A stretch of DNA of 64,000 bases from Brachionus rotundiformis (Eukaryota > Rotifera > Eurotatoria > Ploima > Brachionidae), in assembly GCA_016802295.1 (NCBI GenBank), contig JAESIW010000124.1, forward strand, positions 1-64,000, in the 5' to 3' direction. Of this stretch, positions 34,601 through 46,000 are shown in pieces (position 1 is the first letter of the stretch; each line of letters begins with the position of its first letter). Below the pieces are notes generated by a model. That model saw nothing but the letters and a program-made list of their open reading frames with translations. It was not told where the DNA came from and did no database searches. The position numbers and the translations under genes are program-made.

Positions 34601-36507
34601 TATACAATTAAATTAAATAGAACTTGACTAAAAATAAATATAATTGGTTTTTCATTTTGAATTTTATAATTAAAGGCTAATTAATATAATTAGATGACTT
34701 CTTGTATTTATATAAACCAATCTTTGGTGCTCTTCAATTAACTTAAAATATTTTAAAATTATCTAAAACACTCAAAACAAAATAATAAATTTTCTTTTAT
34801 CTTTTTTTATTTTTTTTTCGATCCTTAATAAAATGAATTTTAATGTCTACAATTTTTTTAATTATTAGCCTAAATTCTTAATAAGAGAAAAAAATAGTAT
34901 TAAATAAGAAAAGTATAAAATTCATTTAGTACTGAATTACTGAATACCAATTAATCACTAACAGAGTTATTTTTTATCAAGTAGACCTATTCTTCTATGA
35001 CTTATTTTATTAATCTTAAATTGTAAAAACTTATTCTTAATTTTTAATGTTTAATAAAAAAAAAAGCATCTGTCCTTTACTTAAAATATTGTTTTTCTAA
35101 AAGAACTTCTATTCATGCTACCCTGCAATTTACTAATATCAATTAATAAATTTGTTTTTTAATTTTTGATACAATTAATCAATTTACGACAATTAAAATA
35201 AAAAACTTCAGTTTGGTGCTTTTTCACCATCTGACCAAACCGGCATCTAGAAGTTGATGAACAATTCAAAATATCATTTCAATTTAAAGAGTTTATCTTT
35301 AGCAATTAGTATTTAGATTTAGTTTTTTTAAATGTTATGTAAATTTGAAAAATAAATAATTTTTAAAAATTTAAAAACTTTGGAAAAATTAAAAACATAA
35401 AAAATGGACTTAAGAGAGTAATTTTGGCAAAGGAATGGGGTCTACAGAAAGGCTATGCTTGAGAACCTGAATGGTAGAGACAACTGATTGGTCAAGCGAA
35501 CAGCTTCACAAAAAATGGTTAAAATAATATCACTTTGTACTAAATATTTTTCAAACTATTAAATAGTCTAATTAAAATTAATAAACTATTAAGATTAACA
35601 TACCACTAAAATCAAAGTTTATATTTGACTCTCTGGCAGTGGTTTCTATATATTTTTTTAGATAGACAACTTGTTCCACGGCTGATTCAAAATTGACATT
35701 CTCGTTGAGTTTTGAGTTGGTGTGGAGCTCGCCCGGTTGGGCTTCATGAGCCGGATGCGACTCATAATTGGCAATAGTGGTGCACATATCAGCAATTCTG
35801 GCCTCCAATTCGGACACTTGTCTCTCACTTGTTTGGCTGATTTGTTTAAGCTGTTTTCTCAAATTGTCCAGCTCGGTCTCACTTGAGCAAATTTGCTCGC
35901 TATGTGCCATCTTAAGCTGCTTTAGCTCGCCATTGGCCTGGATCAACTCTTCACACTTGTTCTCAAATTGTTTGGTCAAATTTTTTATTTTTTTTTTCAA
36001 GTCCACATTTTCATTTCTCAATGTGACCATGTTTTGAGATTCCTGGTGAGCCACCGACCTGGACTCGAGAGTTTCCATCTTTTTCTCGGTGTCCGTGCGG
36101 TACTTTTCGAACTTGAGCTTGAGCTCTTCATAGTCAGCCCGGAGCTTTTTTCTCTCTGCTTTGAACGCCTCTTCCAATTTGGTCTTGTTATCCAGCAGTA
36201 CTTGAATGTTGGCGGTCAAACTGTGCACCTTGTCCTCGTCGTTCTGGGCGCTGTCGGCCTGGTGAAAGTCGGCCTCGGACACGTCAGAATTGGACACCGA
36301 GCGCGACGAGGCGCTCAGAGCGCCCTTGGTCTCTATTGATTTGACTATTATTTCCAAGGCCTTCTTCTCGTTGGTCAAGTTCTTATAAGCTTGGGTCAAG
36401 TCCCTGAGCCTGGTATGCATCCGGCTTATCTGCTCGTTCTGCTCGTCTATCCGCATTAGCAGAATGTTCACATCCTCTTTGGTCTTTGCTGAACCACGTC
36501 CCAACAT
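31618..36507 (-). CDS. GCC1: GRIP and coiled-coil domain-containing protein 1 (trans-Golgi golgin)
   Basis: A golgin that tethers vesicles at the trans-Golgi network by binding Arl1 through its GRIP domain. Two exons, 35604-36507 and 31618-32498, join in phase 1 to 1785 nt (594 residues; human about 775). The N-terminus reads AKTKEDVNILLMRIDEQNEQ and LRDLTQAYKNLTNEKKALE, as in GCC1. Long heptad coiled coil follows in both exons. Family-specific segments near the end are RTLKLIEEKDAEIELL and LLYNMEASAYKETELVRLR. The last 45 residues are the GRIP domain, FEYIKNVVYSYLTTKD, with the Arl1-contacting Tyr present. The single intron, 32499-35603 (3.1 kb), holds LINE relics. The paralogue GCC2 is less likely given the N-terminus. 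Confidence 0.93.
32620..32885 (+). mobile_element. LINE relic (RT C-terminus) in the GCC1 intron
   Basis: Plus-strand reading ITRGDLVQIYKIKNG followed by ISSQEVPMW is the typical C-terminal (R)RGDLIxxYKIxNG block of CR1/L2-like reverse transcriptases. Stops break it on both sides. It runs opposite to GCC1. Confidence 0.5.
33560..33990 (+). mobile_element. LINE relic (RT catalytic core) in the GCC1 intron
   Basis: Plus-strand reading LLFVMYINDLTDCASIRMV then LHADDSKILGVV corresponds to the GPLLFxxYINDL and YADD blocks of a CR1-like reverse transcriptase, with Tyr of YADD changed to His. Downstream are frame-shifted pieces (QPQLSFEKKIVQQPVGHF). It is dead. The order relative to the C-terminal fragment at 32.6 kb shows that these are two different insertions. 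Confidence 0.6.
34000..35570. repeat. rest of the GCC1 intron, weak foldback and dispersed repeat traces
   Basis: At 34175-34390 the sequence (GGTTGTGAAGTTC, CTGTAAAATGC, CTCCGCAGAGTTTGTGCAGAA) resembles a diverged member of the CGGTTTTGTGAA foldback family. At 35240-35365 a block ending ATGTAAATTTGAAAAATAAA recurs at 48.05-48.46 kb in another intron. The rest is A+T-rich with no coding signal. Confidence 0.35.
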
Positions 36508-36509
36508 TG

Positions 36510-37040
36510 CTTCAAATTAGTTTCTAGTTTTTGTTTATCTACGTTGCTCTAAAAACCAATTATTTATTATGATAATTTGGAATGTTAAATTCAGAGCATT
36601 ATGTTGAAAGTAAATGCTTAATAATGACTCAATTGAGAGCTAAGATTTGTATTAGTTTATTTTAAAATTGGAAAAAAAATTTTTTAATTTATCCACTCTG
36701 TGATCAAGCCTAATTAAATTTTCTGCTAATTAAACAAATGATTTTTTTTATTCTTGTACCACTACTTAGTCAATATACTACTTAAAAGAGGCCAACTGCC
36801 AAATGTTATTTTTGACAGTCATGGACAAAATTCTACATGAACCAATTATTCGGCTATTTTCTGTCTTTAGGTTTAGGGATTTAGGTTGATTAGAATTTAA
36901 GAGAAATCTTTTTGTGTTTATTTTTGTTAAAAAGATTGTCCATAGCTCCATTTGGTTGAATTTGATTAATATTTAAATAAAAAATTAAGAAAAATTTATT
37001 AATTATTGTTTCAATTATTTATTTTTTAATAAGTACAGTC
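36510..37040. other. intergenic upstream of GCC1
   Basis: A+T-rich; no open frame or clear regulatory motif. Confidence 0.4.
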
Positions 37041-37043
37041 TTA

Positions 37044-37576
37044 ATTTAAGTCGGCATTGTGAAATTTGTAGCAAAAAACAAAAACAAAATATCAAAAATG
37101 TCAAAGCTCAAGTTCAGAAAGAGCAATACATGTTCCTTGAATTGTAGCACATGGTACATCTTGAATTTGGCAGACTTATTGGAGAGTTTTACAGAATCAT
37201 AATATTGGTGGTACAAAGCATGTACCAAGTGCTACAATTCAAGGAGCAAATATTTCTCCTTCTGAACTTGGGTTTTGGTATTTGTGATATTTTGTTATTA
37301 TTTTAGCAAAGTAAAATTTTTGATCAAATTTCAGGCGCTCAGTCTTGTTCAAACATTTTTAGATGCGCAATTAAATTTCATTGCATTTTTAGAAATTACA
37401 ATCCTTTTTTTCAAAAGTTTGAAAATAAAGCTCTGAAATGTTAAAAGAATAAAAAATCAGAGATGAAATTTAATTGCGCATCTAAAAATGTTTGAGCAAG
37501 ATTGAGCGCTTGAAATTTGATCAAAAATTTTACTTTGCTTTTTTTTTTTTGTTCCAAATTTCACAATGCCATTTAA
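37044..37576. mobile_element. hAT-like foldback MITE carrying a second foldback inside it
   Basis: The outer element runs 37053-37568 with 16-bp termini GGCATTGTGAAATTTG and the reverse complement at the right end. ATTTAAGT flanks both sides (37044-37051 and 37569-37576), an 8-bp duplication as made by hAT transposases. Inside, a second inverted-repeat unit occupies about 37307-37537 (arms CAAAGTAAAATTTTTGATC). The related copy at 40425-40563 lacks this inner unit at the matching place, so the inner unit looks like an insertion. No coding capacity. Confidence 0.7.
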
Positions 37577-38479
37577 GTTTAAATATGAATTTATTGAGAT
37601 ATTGACTTATTTTTGTTTGATTATAACCTCACTCAGGACTTTGCCAAGATCATTATTCGGATCTTGATTGTCATCACCTTATAAGTTTTATTTCAAAAAT
37701 ATTAGTTCCAAATTAATTTCCATTGAAAAAAAATTGTCAAATTTTGTTATCAATAATGTTCATTTTCAAATTCATTTACGGATACAAAAAAATGTCGTTT
37801 TCAGGTTGAATGAACTATGAGTTTTTTGACTAAATCAAAACTACTTATTATGATAAAATTATTTGTTTGCTGCAACAGGTTTCGTTTTTAGAAATGACAA
37901 CTCTTTAGGTATTTTTACTTTTGAAGAATACATCACAAGGATTAATAGCTAAATAAAAGATAAATTTCCAATTTCTAAGAAAATATCTTATATGCCCAAA
38001 GTAAAATTCATTCTGACGCTTTATTTTATTATACTACTTTGTAATGCTATTGAATAAGAAACTTAATTTTAATTTTTAATCTATCACTCGTTAGAATATC
38101 TCTATCGTATTTTTCTATTTCAGCTTTGGCGTTTCACAATTAAATTCCTTAATCTTGAACAAATCTCTAGTAAAACTACTATTTTCATCATTTATATCTA
38201 CAGTCTGCGCTCTTTTATCCGGAACCCCTTTTTTTATTTTCCCAAGTCCCTAAATAGGCTTTATTGATAATAAAACACAGCTTTTTAAGCAAGAGATAAT
38301 ATTGTGTATAATTGAAAAACAAATTTATAATCCGGAATACTAATTGTTAAAAATATATATTTTACTATTTTTTTATTTACGTTTGATTAATCATTGAGTT
38401 TTAATGCACAAGAAATAAAAGTAAAGTGTTTTTCATTATTAAATATTATCAAAATTTTATCAAAATCCAAATGGGGCTT

Positions 38480-38725
38480 AAGTAATAAAACTTTATCAAC
38501 TATATATAAATCACTTATTGGTTTAATATTAGACCATTATTTTCCTTGTTAAAATACCCTATCTGAATACTTGGCTGGTAAGCTCCAAGTTATTCAAAAC
38601 TCTGCTAAATTCGATACCCCCTCAGAAACTCTCCACCATGTGTGGTTGGTCACAACTTTTCCTCCATTAAATTGACCACAGATTAGATGAACTTAGTGAG
38701 CGTTATGTCAGGAATGGTTGAGAAA
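38480..38725 (+). mobile_element. LINE relic (RT C-terminus)
   Basis: Plus-strand reading with SLIGLILDHYFPCLNTLSEY, then KLQVIQNSAKFD, then RLDELSERYVRNG in shifted frames. This is the usual order of the region behind the catalytic core in Jockey/CR1-like elements. Broken by stops and at least one frameshift. Confidence 0.55.
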
Positions 38726-38777
38726 ATAGTGTAGATATATTTATTCATAAAAAATAAAACTAAATATAATTTAGTCA

Positions 38778-39077
38778 CTAAAGTAGTTTCTTCGCTAAAA
38801 ATACACATCTACCATCGTTCTGGCAGCATTTTGATCCCCGCCCATAGAAGCTGACTGATTTTGAGGTAAAATATTGACTAATGTCTTTTTTGAATTCCTC
38901 CAAGTCTTGATAATTTTTTACACTTAGAAAATGCTGCATGGATCGGAACATATGGTAATCTGAAGAAGCCAAGTCTGGTGAATAAGCTGGGTGAGATAAG
39001 ACTTCACCCAGCTTATTCACCATTCTTGTTGAAAAAACTTCTACTCTCTTTATGGACTGGGATGCAAGCAATATCAT
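38778..39077 (-). pseudogene. mariner transposase C-terminal fragment with an 18-bp hairpin
   Basis: Minus-strand reading EVLSHPAYSPDLASSDYHMF and RSMQHFLSVKNYQDLEEFKK, then FYGRGSKC and NDGRC, matches the C-terminal third of mariner transposases. This includes the third catalytic Asp region (SPDLAxSDYH). The Trp usually before EVL is missing. Upstream of it the reading is unlike mariner, so the element is truncated there. Exactly at this joint lies a perfect 18-bp inverted repeat (38977-38994 and 39004-39021). No terminal repeats were found. Confidence 0.75.
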
Positions 39078-39528
39078 CTTGATTTGAAATTAATTTCGGA
39101 AAAACAATTAGAAGAATTTGATATTAGTCAAAATATGTTATTCAAAAAAAAGCCTCGAACACGTACTTGGAATGGATTTTTATTTATTTTTTTTATTAAT
39201 TTTTCTCAGCAAACATGTGACCAGATAAATTTTCTTGTCAATCAGCAGGAATTGGCAAATTTTTATATTATCCAAAATTTTGGCTAAATTGCCAATTTTA
39301 AATTAGCCATAATTTAAATTTAAAATATGATTAATTCAATTTTTTTGGTCAATTATCTCACTCATAATTATCTTGTCTAGTCATATTCCAAATTAAAATA
39401 AATTCTATAAACTAAAACTTTTGACTTGTGTAACGAGGCTTTAGTATTGACCAAATTGTAATTAATAAAATTAGAAACAATGACCAATTTTAATTAAAAG
39501 AAAATACAAAATTTTGTTCTAAAATAAT

Positions 39529-40190
39529 TTATTTGGTTAATTTTTTGCCACTTTTAGTTACAAAAGTCCAGCCCTCATCGAGCTGTTCAAAATTCTCTGC
39601 TTCCTGTTCGTCCATTACATTTTTCGGCTTGACCTCTTCACTCATTTCCACGTCAGCATCTTCTGTACCTGACTCTTCGCTACTTGTCTAGAAAATACTC
39701 TATATTAAAAATTATAAGCCTAAAATTAATCTTAATTACGTCTTGTTCAGTTTTGCATTTCTTAGAAGATTGGATAGAACCCTGTGCTGCCGAATACCGT
39801 TTCATAAGCTCATCATGCAGCTCTTGGAGACGATTGGCCTTGTACAAACTGTAATAACCAAGCACCAGCCTGGATATTTGCAAGCAGGAATTGTCTTCAA
39901 TGATAGTATTGAATTCATTGTTCATGGTATTAAAAAAAAATTCCTCTAGCTCGTCATCTTCCAGATCGCCGGTCTCAACTATCCACTGATAGGTGGCCTT
40001 CAGGAACCATTCAGCTATTTCCTTGGTATCCGAGCCAGCAAAATCGTTGGATACGGCTAGCTAAAGCTTAATTAGACTTTTCTTGAACGACTTGGCAGCT
40101 TACCTGTAATGCTGTCCAGTTGTCAAATACTGTCTTGGTAGCTATATAAAATGGATCGCTTGGATTCACCTCAAAATCACTATCACTCAT
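39529..40190 (-). CDS. TSR2: pre-rRNA-processing protein TSR2 homologue
   Basis: Small acidic chaperone that escorts ribosomal protein eS26 to the nucleus for 40S ribosome assembly. Three exons, 40104-40190, 39740-40060 and 39529-39687, join in phase 0 to 567 nt, 188 residues against 191 in human. Introns are 43 and 52 nt. Motifs: VFDNWTALQLAVSNDFAG, DLEDDELEEFFFNTMNNEF, NTIIEDNSCLQISRLV, an acidic stretch (TSSEESGTEDADVEMSEE) and the conserved end DEGWTFVTKSGKK. Nothing is missing. It lies 3 kb upstream of GCC1 on the same strand. Confidence 0.93.
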
Positions 40191-40424
40191 TTTCACCTTT
40201 TGGTGTAATTAACACATGCTTTGTAATTTATATTTTTAAAGCTGAGTGTATGTTAAGAATATATTTTTTTCCATAAATTTATAATTAAAATTGGTGCAAA
40301 TTTTTCGTGCTAAATAATTTTCCAAAATTTATTTTCCAAAATATCACTCTCAATTTATAAGATATCTATTTTTAAATAAAACTAATGTAAATTAGTTATA
40401 TTAGATTTTGGAAAAGTTATTAAT

Positions 40425-40565
40425 TTTTGGCATCATAATATTGGTGATACCAAGCATGTACCATGTGCTACAATTCATGGAAAATGTTTTGCTCCTTCTG
40501 AACTTGAGCTTTGACATTTTAGATATCTTGTTTTTGTTTTTTGTTCCAAATTTCACAAAGCCTCA
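40425..40565. mobile_element. partial hAT-like foldback MITE, right arm only
   Basis: Matches the right arm of the 37-kb element (ACCATGTGCTACAATTCATG, CTCCTTCTGAACTTGAGC) and runs straight into its terminus (GTTCCAAATTTCACAA, then AGCC). The inner unit seen at 37307-37537 is absent, so this copy serves as an empty-site reference. Confidence 0.65.
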
Positions 40566-40989
40566 ATTTTATTTGTTGATAATTAATATTAAAAACAAGA
40601 GCTTAATTTTAAACGAAATTTTTATTTAAAATAAAAAATAATTTCTGTTTTTGGATCCAACAGATTAACCAAGTTTTCTTTTTTCTATTGACTCACTGGT
40701 CATTTCCACTTATACTTATTTTTCTGTTAATCATTTGTGATTCGCTAAGCTGGCGAATTAAAGAACTAGTCGTTTCTTATGGGCAACCAGAGCGTCGCAT
40801 TATTTCTAGTGGAATAGTCCTTGCAGTTTCTTTAAAACTACACATTTCTAGAAGAAAAAACTGCATTTTCATATTAATAATCAGACTTGTTTATAAGTCG
40901 GAAGTCTAAATCAAAGTTATGACTTGACTTGATAAAATTGACACTGTTTATTAATTTTGTAATTTATTCTCAAAAACAGTCCTAACTGC

Positions 40990-41500
40990 CACAGCTCTTA
41001 TAGAGCTAAATGCCGGAAGGCATTAGTATATATTGCTATACTACAGTCTCATAACTACTACTACTACTTCATTAGGGGGTTAGACCCAAGTAATATTAAT
41101 GACTTTAAGAGTTCCCACTGCCTTGAAAGGCATGGAGTACGAGAATAGACTTGAGCGGATGGGTCTTACATCTTTAGAGACAAGAAGACAACGGGGTGAC
41201 TTAATTCAACTATACAAAGTCAGCAGAAGCAAAGATGACATAACACGTTATTGCGAGCCAAAATGGTCGGCTCCGAGAAACACGAAGAAAAGTCAACTAC
41301 GGCGTGAGATCGTGGCATCTTGTCAGCAAAGACACAACTTCTTCATTAATCGGATAGCTAATTTTTGGAACGAACTGCCAGATGACATAGTCCCAACTGA
41401 GACTGTGGACTCCTTTAAAATCAAATACGACCGTTATCAATTAAGACGACGATACTACTACTACTTTTCGAAAATCTAATATAACTAAATATTAACATGA
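40990..41500 (+). mobile_element. LINE relic with intact C-terminal reading frame
   Basis: An open frame at 41099-41479 (126 residues) has YENRLERMGLTSLETRRQRG, DLIQLYKVSRS and FFINRIANFWNELPDD, then VDSFKIKYDR. This is the hallmark C-terminus of CR1/L2-like reverse transcriptases. It is 5'-truncated. Just upstream, 40985-41060, is a G+C-richer, partly palindromic stretch. Confidence 0.75.
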
Positions 41501-41754
41501 ATAAAAAGAAAACAATTTACATTAAGTAATCAGCTATGGATATCTTATAAATTGAAAACAGCACATAATCTCTTAGGATTTTTTAATATTTGAGCAAGAA
41601 TTATTAACCAACGAGAAATTACAAAATAAAATTTTAAGACTGGTAAAATATTTTCCACTAAAAACATCAATTGTACATATGCATCAGAGTTTAATTTTAA
41701 ATCTGGTAAAAGATTGAATGAAAAAAACGTTTCACCATATACTGCCAAAAACAG

Positions 41755-41835
41755 AAAAGCTTTGAAATGTTAAAAGAATAAAAATCTGCGATGAAATTTA
41801 ATTGAGCATCTAAAAATGTTTGAGCAAGATTGAGC
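41755..41835. repeat. half copy of the CAAAGTAAAATTTT foldback unit
   Basis: Matches the right half of the inner unit at 37.3-37.5 kb (TTGAAATGTTAAAAGAATAA, GAGCATCTAAAAATGTTTGA). It also shows the uninterrupted TTAA that is split by an insertion at 48.9 kb. Confidence 0.65.
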
Positions 41836-41999
41836 CAATTTATTTATTTATTTATTAAAAGTATAAAATAAAATTTTTAGAAATAAAAAAACTTAATCAT
41901 ATATCTAAATTTTTCATTGATTGATAAAAATTTAATTATCATTGTATTCATATTTTCATATAAAAATTTTTTTAAAGATAAAGTATTTACACTTTTGTT

Positions 42000-42480
42000 T
42001 TAAAAACAAACTATTCTCTGTCATTCGCCAACATTCCGCTCCATACATCAGCGTCAATATTACGATATTTCTGTAAAGTTTGAGTTTCGTCTTCTGTTTT
42101 AGACTGGTGATCGCCACACTGGGCGAAGTCTGGCAAATGCACATCTTGCTTTACTCAGCCTATTCCTAATGTCTTTCTGAGTAACATTTGATTTGCTAAT
42201 AATACTTCCCAGATAAGTCTTGAACACATTCGACTGGTGTGCCGTCGATTTTTACATCGGTCTTGAGTGTTGTATTTATGCACATGACTTTCGTTTTAAG
42301 ACCGTTTATTTCAAGCACTGTATGTCTGGCGTTTTTAGCAAGGTCTAGTGTTTTCTGGTGTATGTGCTCTTCCTTACTTGACAACAATGCCAGATCGTCG
42401 GCGAAATCTAGATCCTCCAGGTTTGATTCAAGTGTCCACTGTATCCCTCTAGAGATGGCTGTGGTTTTCCTCATGACATA
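42000..42480 (-). mobile_element. LINE relic (RT core and C-terminal part)
   Basis: Minus-strand open stretch with LESNLEDLDFADDLALLSSK (catalytic xADD block), then ARHTVLEINGLKTKVM and KIDGTPVECVQD. After a break come DIRNRLSKA-like and YGAECWRMTENS readings toward 42000. It is truncated on both sides. Confidence 0.7.
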
Positions 42481-42594
42481 GTCTCTAAGTATTCGGAATA
42501 GTAAAGGTGAAAGTATGGATAATTAATTTCATAGTTTTGAAACAAGACGAAGTTTACTTTGAAGTAAACATCTTGCGGACTTAAAGAAAAATAG

Positions 42595-42990
42595 ACAAAA
42601 AACAAAAACAAAAACAAAATATCAAAAATGCTAAAGCTGAAGTTCTGAAAGAGCAAAACATGCTCTGTAAGTTGAAACATCCTTTGAACCATCAATATAA
42701 ATATTCGTTTAAACTCTACAAAATCTGCAAAATTCATAACTTGGTGAATTTAAGTTCATTATACAAAAAACACTACTGATTTAAGTTTGATCGACCAAGT
42801 TTGTAAAAATTGTAGAAAATAAAATTTTTTTTTTACGTTTTTTTAAATGAAAATTTTATTTTTATATAATTTTTTTTTGGAATATTTCATTTTGGATTTT
42901 TATTTTTTTTTATGTGATGCTACAGGAGATGTACTAAGTGCTACAATTCACTAAGCATGTTTTGCTCATCTGAACTTGAGCTTGTCTAAT
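42595..42990. repeat. diverged hAT-like foldback element
   Basis: Left arm AAATATCAAAAATGCTAAAG and right arm ACTAAGTGCTACAATTCACT / GCTCATCTGAACTTGAGC correspond to the arms of the 37-kb foldback. About 230 bases of unrelated sequence lie between them, and the terminal motif is lost. Confidence 0.5.
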
Positions 42991-43089
42991 AAACGATTAT
43001 ATTTAATAAGATTTATTCTAAACAAATGAAAGTGGCCACTCTAAATAACCACATTAATTAGAGAACAAAAAGGAGAGAAAAAAAATATA

Positions 43090-46000
43090 ATAAAAAAAGG
43101 CTACTATTTAATTTAGTATCTAATTTTGACAATATCTAAATTAATTTATTGACATCTATTTTATTTAATCAGTATCTAAATTATTTGATAAGTATCTAAT
43201 TTAATAAAATGAGTATCAAATCAACACTTGTAATTTTGACAATTAATTTAATTCAACTATTGATTTTTTATATAAAAATGTAGCGTATTCTTATCAAACA
43301 TTAAAATTTTACAATATGAGTGACTCTGATTCTTCATCAACTTCGATTCTTAGACCTGTAACAACAAACCAGCCAGGTATGGATACCGATGACGAAATCG
43401 ACGGCTTCGAAATCGAACAAAAATCAAAAAGGGGTTAAGCAAAAGTTTATGATCAGTATCAACAATATGACTGTTATCAAGAGGCATTAAAGGTCATCCA
43501 AGATTAGGATATTTTGTTTGAGGATACATGTTGGGGTAAAAAAAACCTAAAATTAGGCAAATACAAATTATTTTATTATTTCAAAAAGGTTAAGGAAAGA
43601 TACGAAAGACTAAGCTTTCTTACAGCCCAAAAGTTAAAAAGGTTAATAAATTTAAAGTTTTGAATAGATTCAAGGATTTTAGTTATAATTATTCTGAGTA
43701 TTTTATTTTATTTTTTTTTTCCTGTAGTTGATGTAAAACTCAGAAGAATGTTTGAGGATAAGATAGGATTTCTTCTCTTTTTATTGTGTTGTTTTGATTT
43801 GTAATTTTTATTGATTAGGTTTTGCTCAATTATTTCGTTTATTACTTGATGATTTTCTCCAGTAAGGATAATTTTGTCGTAGTATTTGTGATTCAGTTTT
43901 ATAAGTCGCGGCTTGATCATTTCAATTATTGCTTGTTTATGGATAAGTTCAGTGCTGTCCATGTAGTTAGAGCTAAGGCAAAGGCGTAGAGTTTTGTTTT
44001 GAAGTATCTGTAAACGATCAAGTGCATTTTTGGATGTAATAATTGCAATATGGCTGTACTCGAATATGGATCGAATGCATGTTTTATAAAAATTTAATAG
44101 TAATTCTCTATTTGATGACCAGAGCTGTCCTTTCAAGGCCTTTATTACATTTTGTCGGTAAGTGACTTTGTCACTAATGTATTCAATGTGTTTCATGAAG
44201 CTTAATTTTGGATCGAATATTATACCAAGAAGTTTTGGATGTGGATCAAGAGCTATTTTTTGGTTATTAAGTGTTAAGTCCATTGAATACAGTCTCTCGT
44301 ATGATTTTCTTTTTCCAGCAGGTGTAAAGATTGTGTAGGTCGTTTTGTTTGAGTCGTTTTGTTTGAGTTGAAACACCATTCAACTATATAAACTTTACTA
44401 TATAAATACATGTATCATGCACATTATAGCTTCTTTCCAGGTACGAATAAATCTTATTAATTTCTTTCTGTATGATTGGTTTTAACTTTTTAATAGTTGG
44501 CTTTACTATATAAATACATAAGTCGTCAGCATAGATAGCGTGATTTTCTTTCAATTTTTCACTTAAGTCAGAGAAGTATATCGAGAAGAGGGTTGGTGAT
44601 AGGATGCACCCTTGTGGGACACCCGCTTTGATGTTATAATTTTGTGAGAAGACCTCTTGGTATTTTACTTTGAATTTGCGGTCTGAAATAAAGTTAGTGA
44701 TCCAATTTATTAGATAAACAGGTAGTTTGATTTTGTTTAATTTAAATAAAGGTCCATCATGCCATACTCGATCAAATGCTTTTTCAATATCAAACATTAC
44801 GGTTCCACATATGTTTTTTGAATTAAATGCATTGAGAATAGTATTTGTAAGTTTAAAGATATTGTCCTTTGTCGAGTAACCTTTTCTAAACCCAGATTGG
44901 TGAGGCGAAATAACTCGAAACACCTTGAGATGTTGGTTTATGCGGTTGAGGATGATTTTTTCAAAAAAGCGTGCAAGACAGCTAGTTAGTGATATAGGTC
45001 GATATGAGGCGATTAATTTCGGATCTTTATTTGGCTTAGGTATCATGCACATTATAGCTTCTTTCCAGGGACCTGGTGATATTCCATATTCAATTGATTC
45101 ATTTAATATCTCAATAATAACAGTTTTGGCTGAGATTGGTAAGTGTATCAAGTGATTATATGAGATATTGTCTGGTCCTCGTGCACTGTCCTTCTTAAGA
45201 CTCTTTAGACAGTTATTAAACTCTTCAAGCGTTACTAACTTTATTTCATTTTTTTTTGATTGCTTCAGTTGTGATGTGTTAAATTTTAAAACATCTTTGT
45301 TGTGATTAAAATCATTGATATCAAGACTAAAGGTCTTTTGAAGTTGTTTTGCAAAAGCATCAGCTATGTGTTCATCAGTTGGAGAAATAACTCCATCTAT
45401 GATGATATTATTTCGTCTTTTAGAGTCAATTTTGTTGTTTTTGCTATTTAGTTGTTTTATTTTTCTCCACATGCACCTCAAAGAGACATAAGATTGTTTT
45501 GCTTTTTCACATAAACTATTCCATTTTTTACGTTTATACTTTTCAATATTTTCAGTGATGTTGCGATTGATTCTATTGAGTAAATTTTTATCACTGATTG
45601 TTCTAGTCCTGTAGTAGGTTCTTCGCTGTTTATGTTTGTTCTTTATTTCTTCTATTATCTGGGGTGGTAGAAGAAGTTGGTTTGGGTTTATGTTCAGTTC
45701 TTTTGTAGCTTGTACTGATGATTCAAGAAGGATTTTGTTTAATTTGAGGACTTTACTTTCAAGTGATTTTTGCAGGGATAATTGTTGTTCTATGTTTGCT
45801 CTTTCAATAATTTTTGTGTAGTTTGGCCAGTTTGTTATTTTACGCTTTTTTTTATCTGAATTTATTCTCTGGGAATCAAGTGTAGCTGTTATCAAGTAGT
45901 GATCTGAGTCAAGTGAGTCACAAATACAAATGCTAATAAAAAAAAAAGAGGTAGACCAGCTAAAAATCGAAGTGAAGAAACTTAAGAAACCGTTGAGAAT

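Noticed and set aside
35768..36339. Plus-strand ORFs of 89 and 123 residues
   Set aside because: Antisense shadows of the first GCC1 exon.
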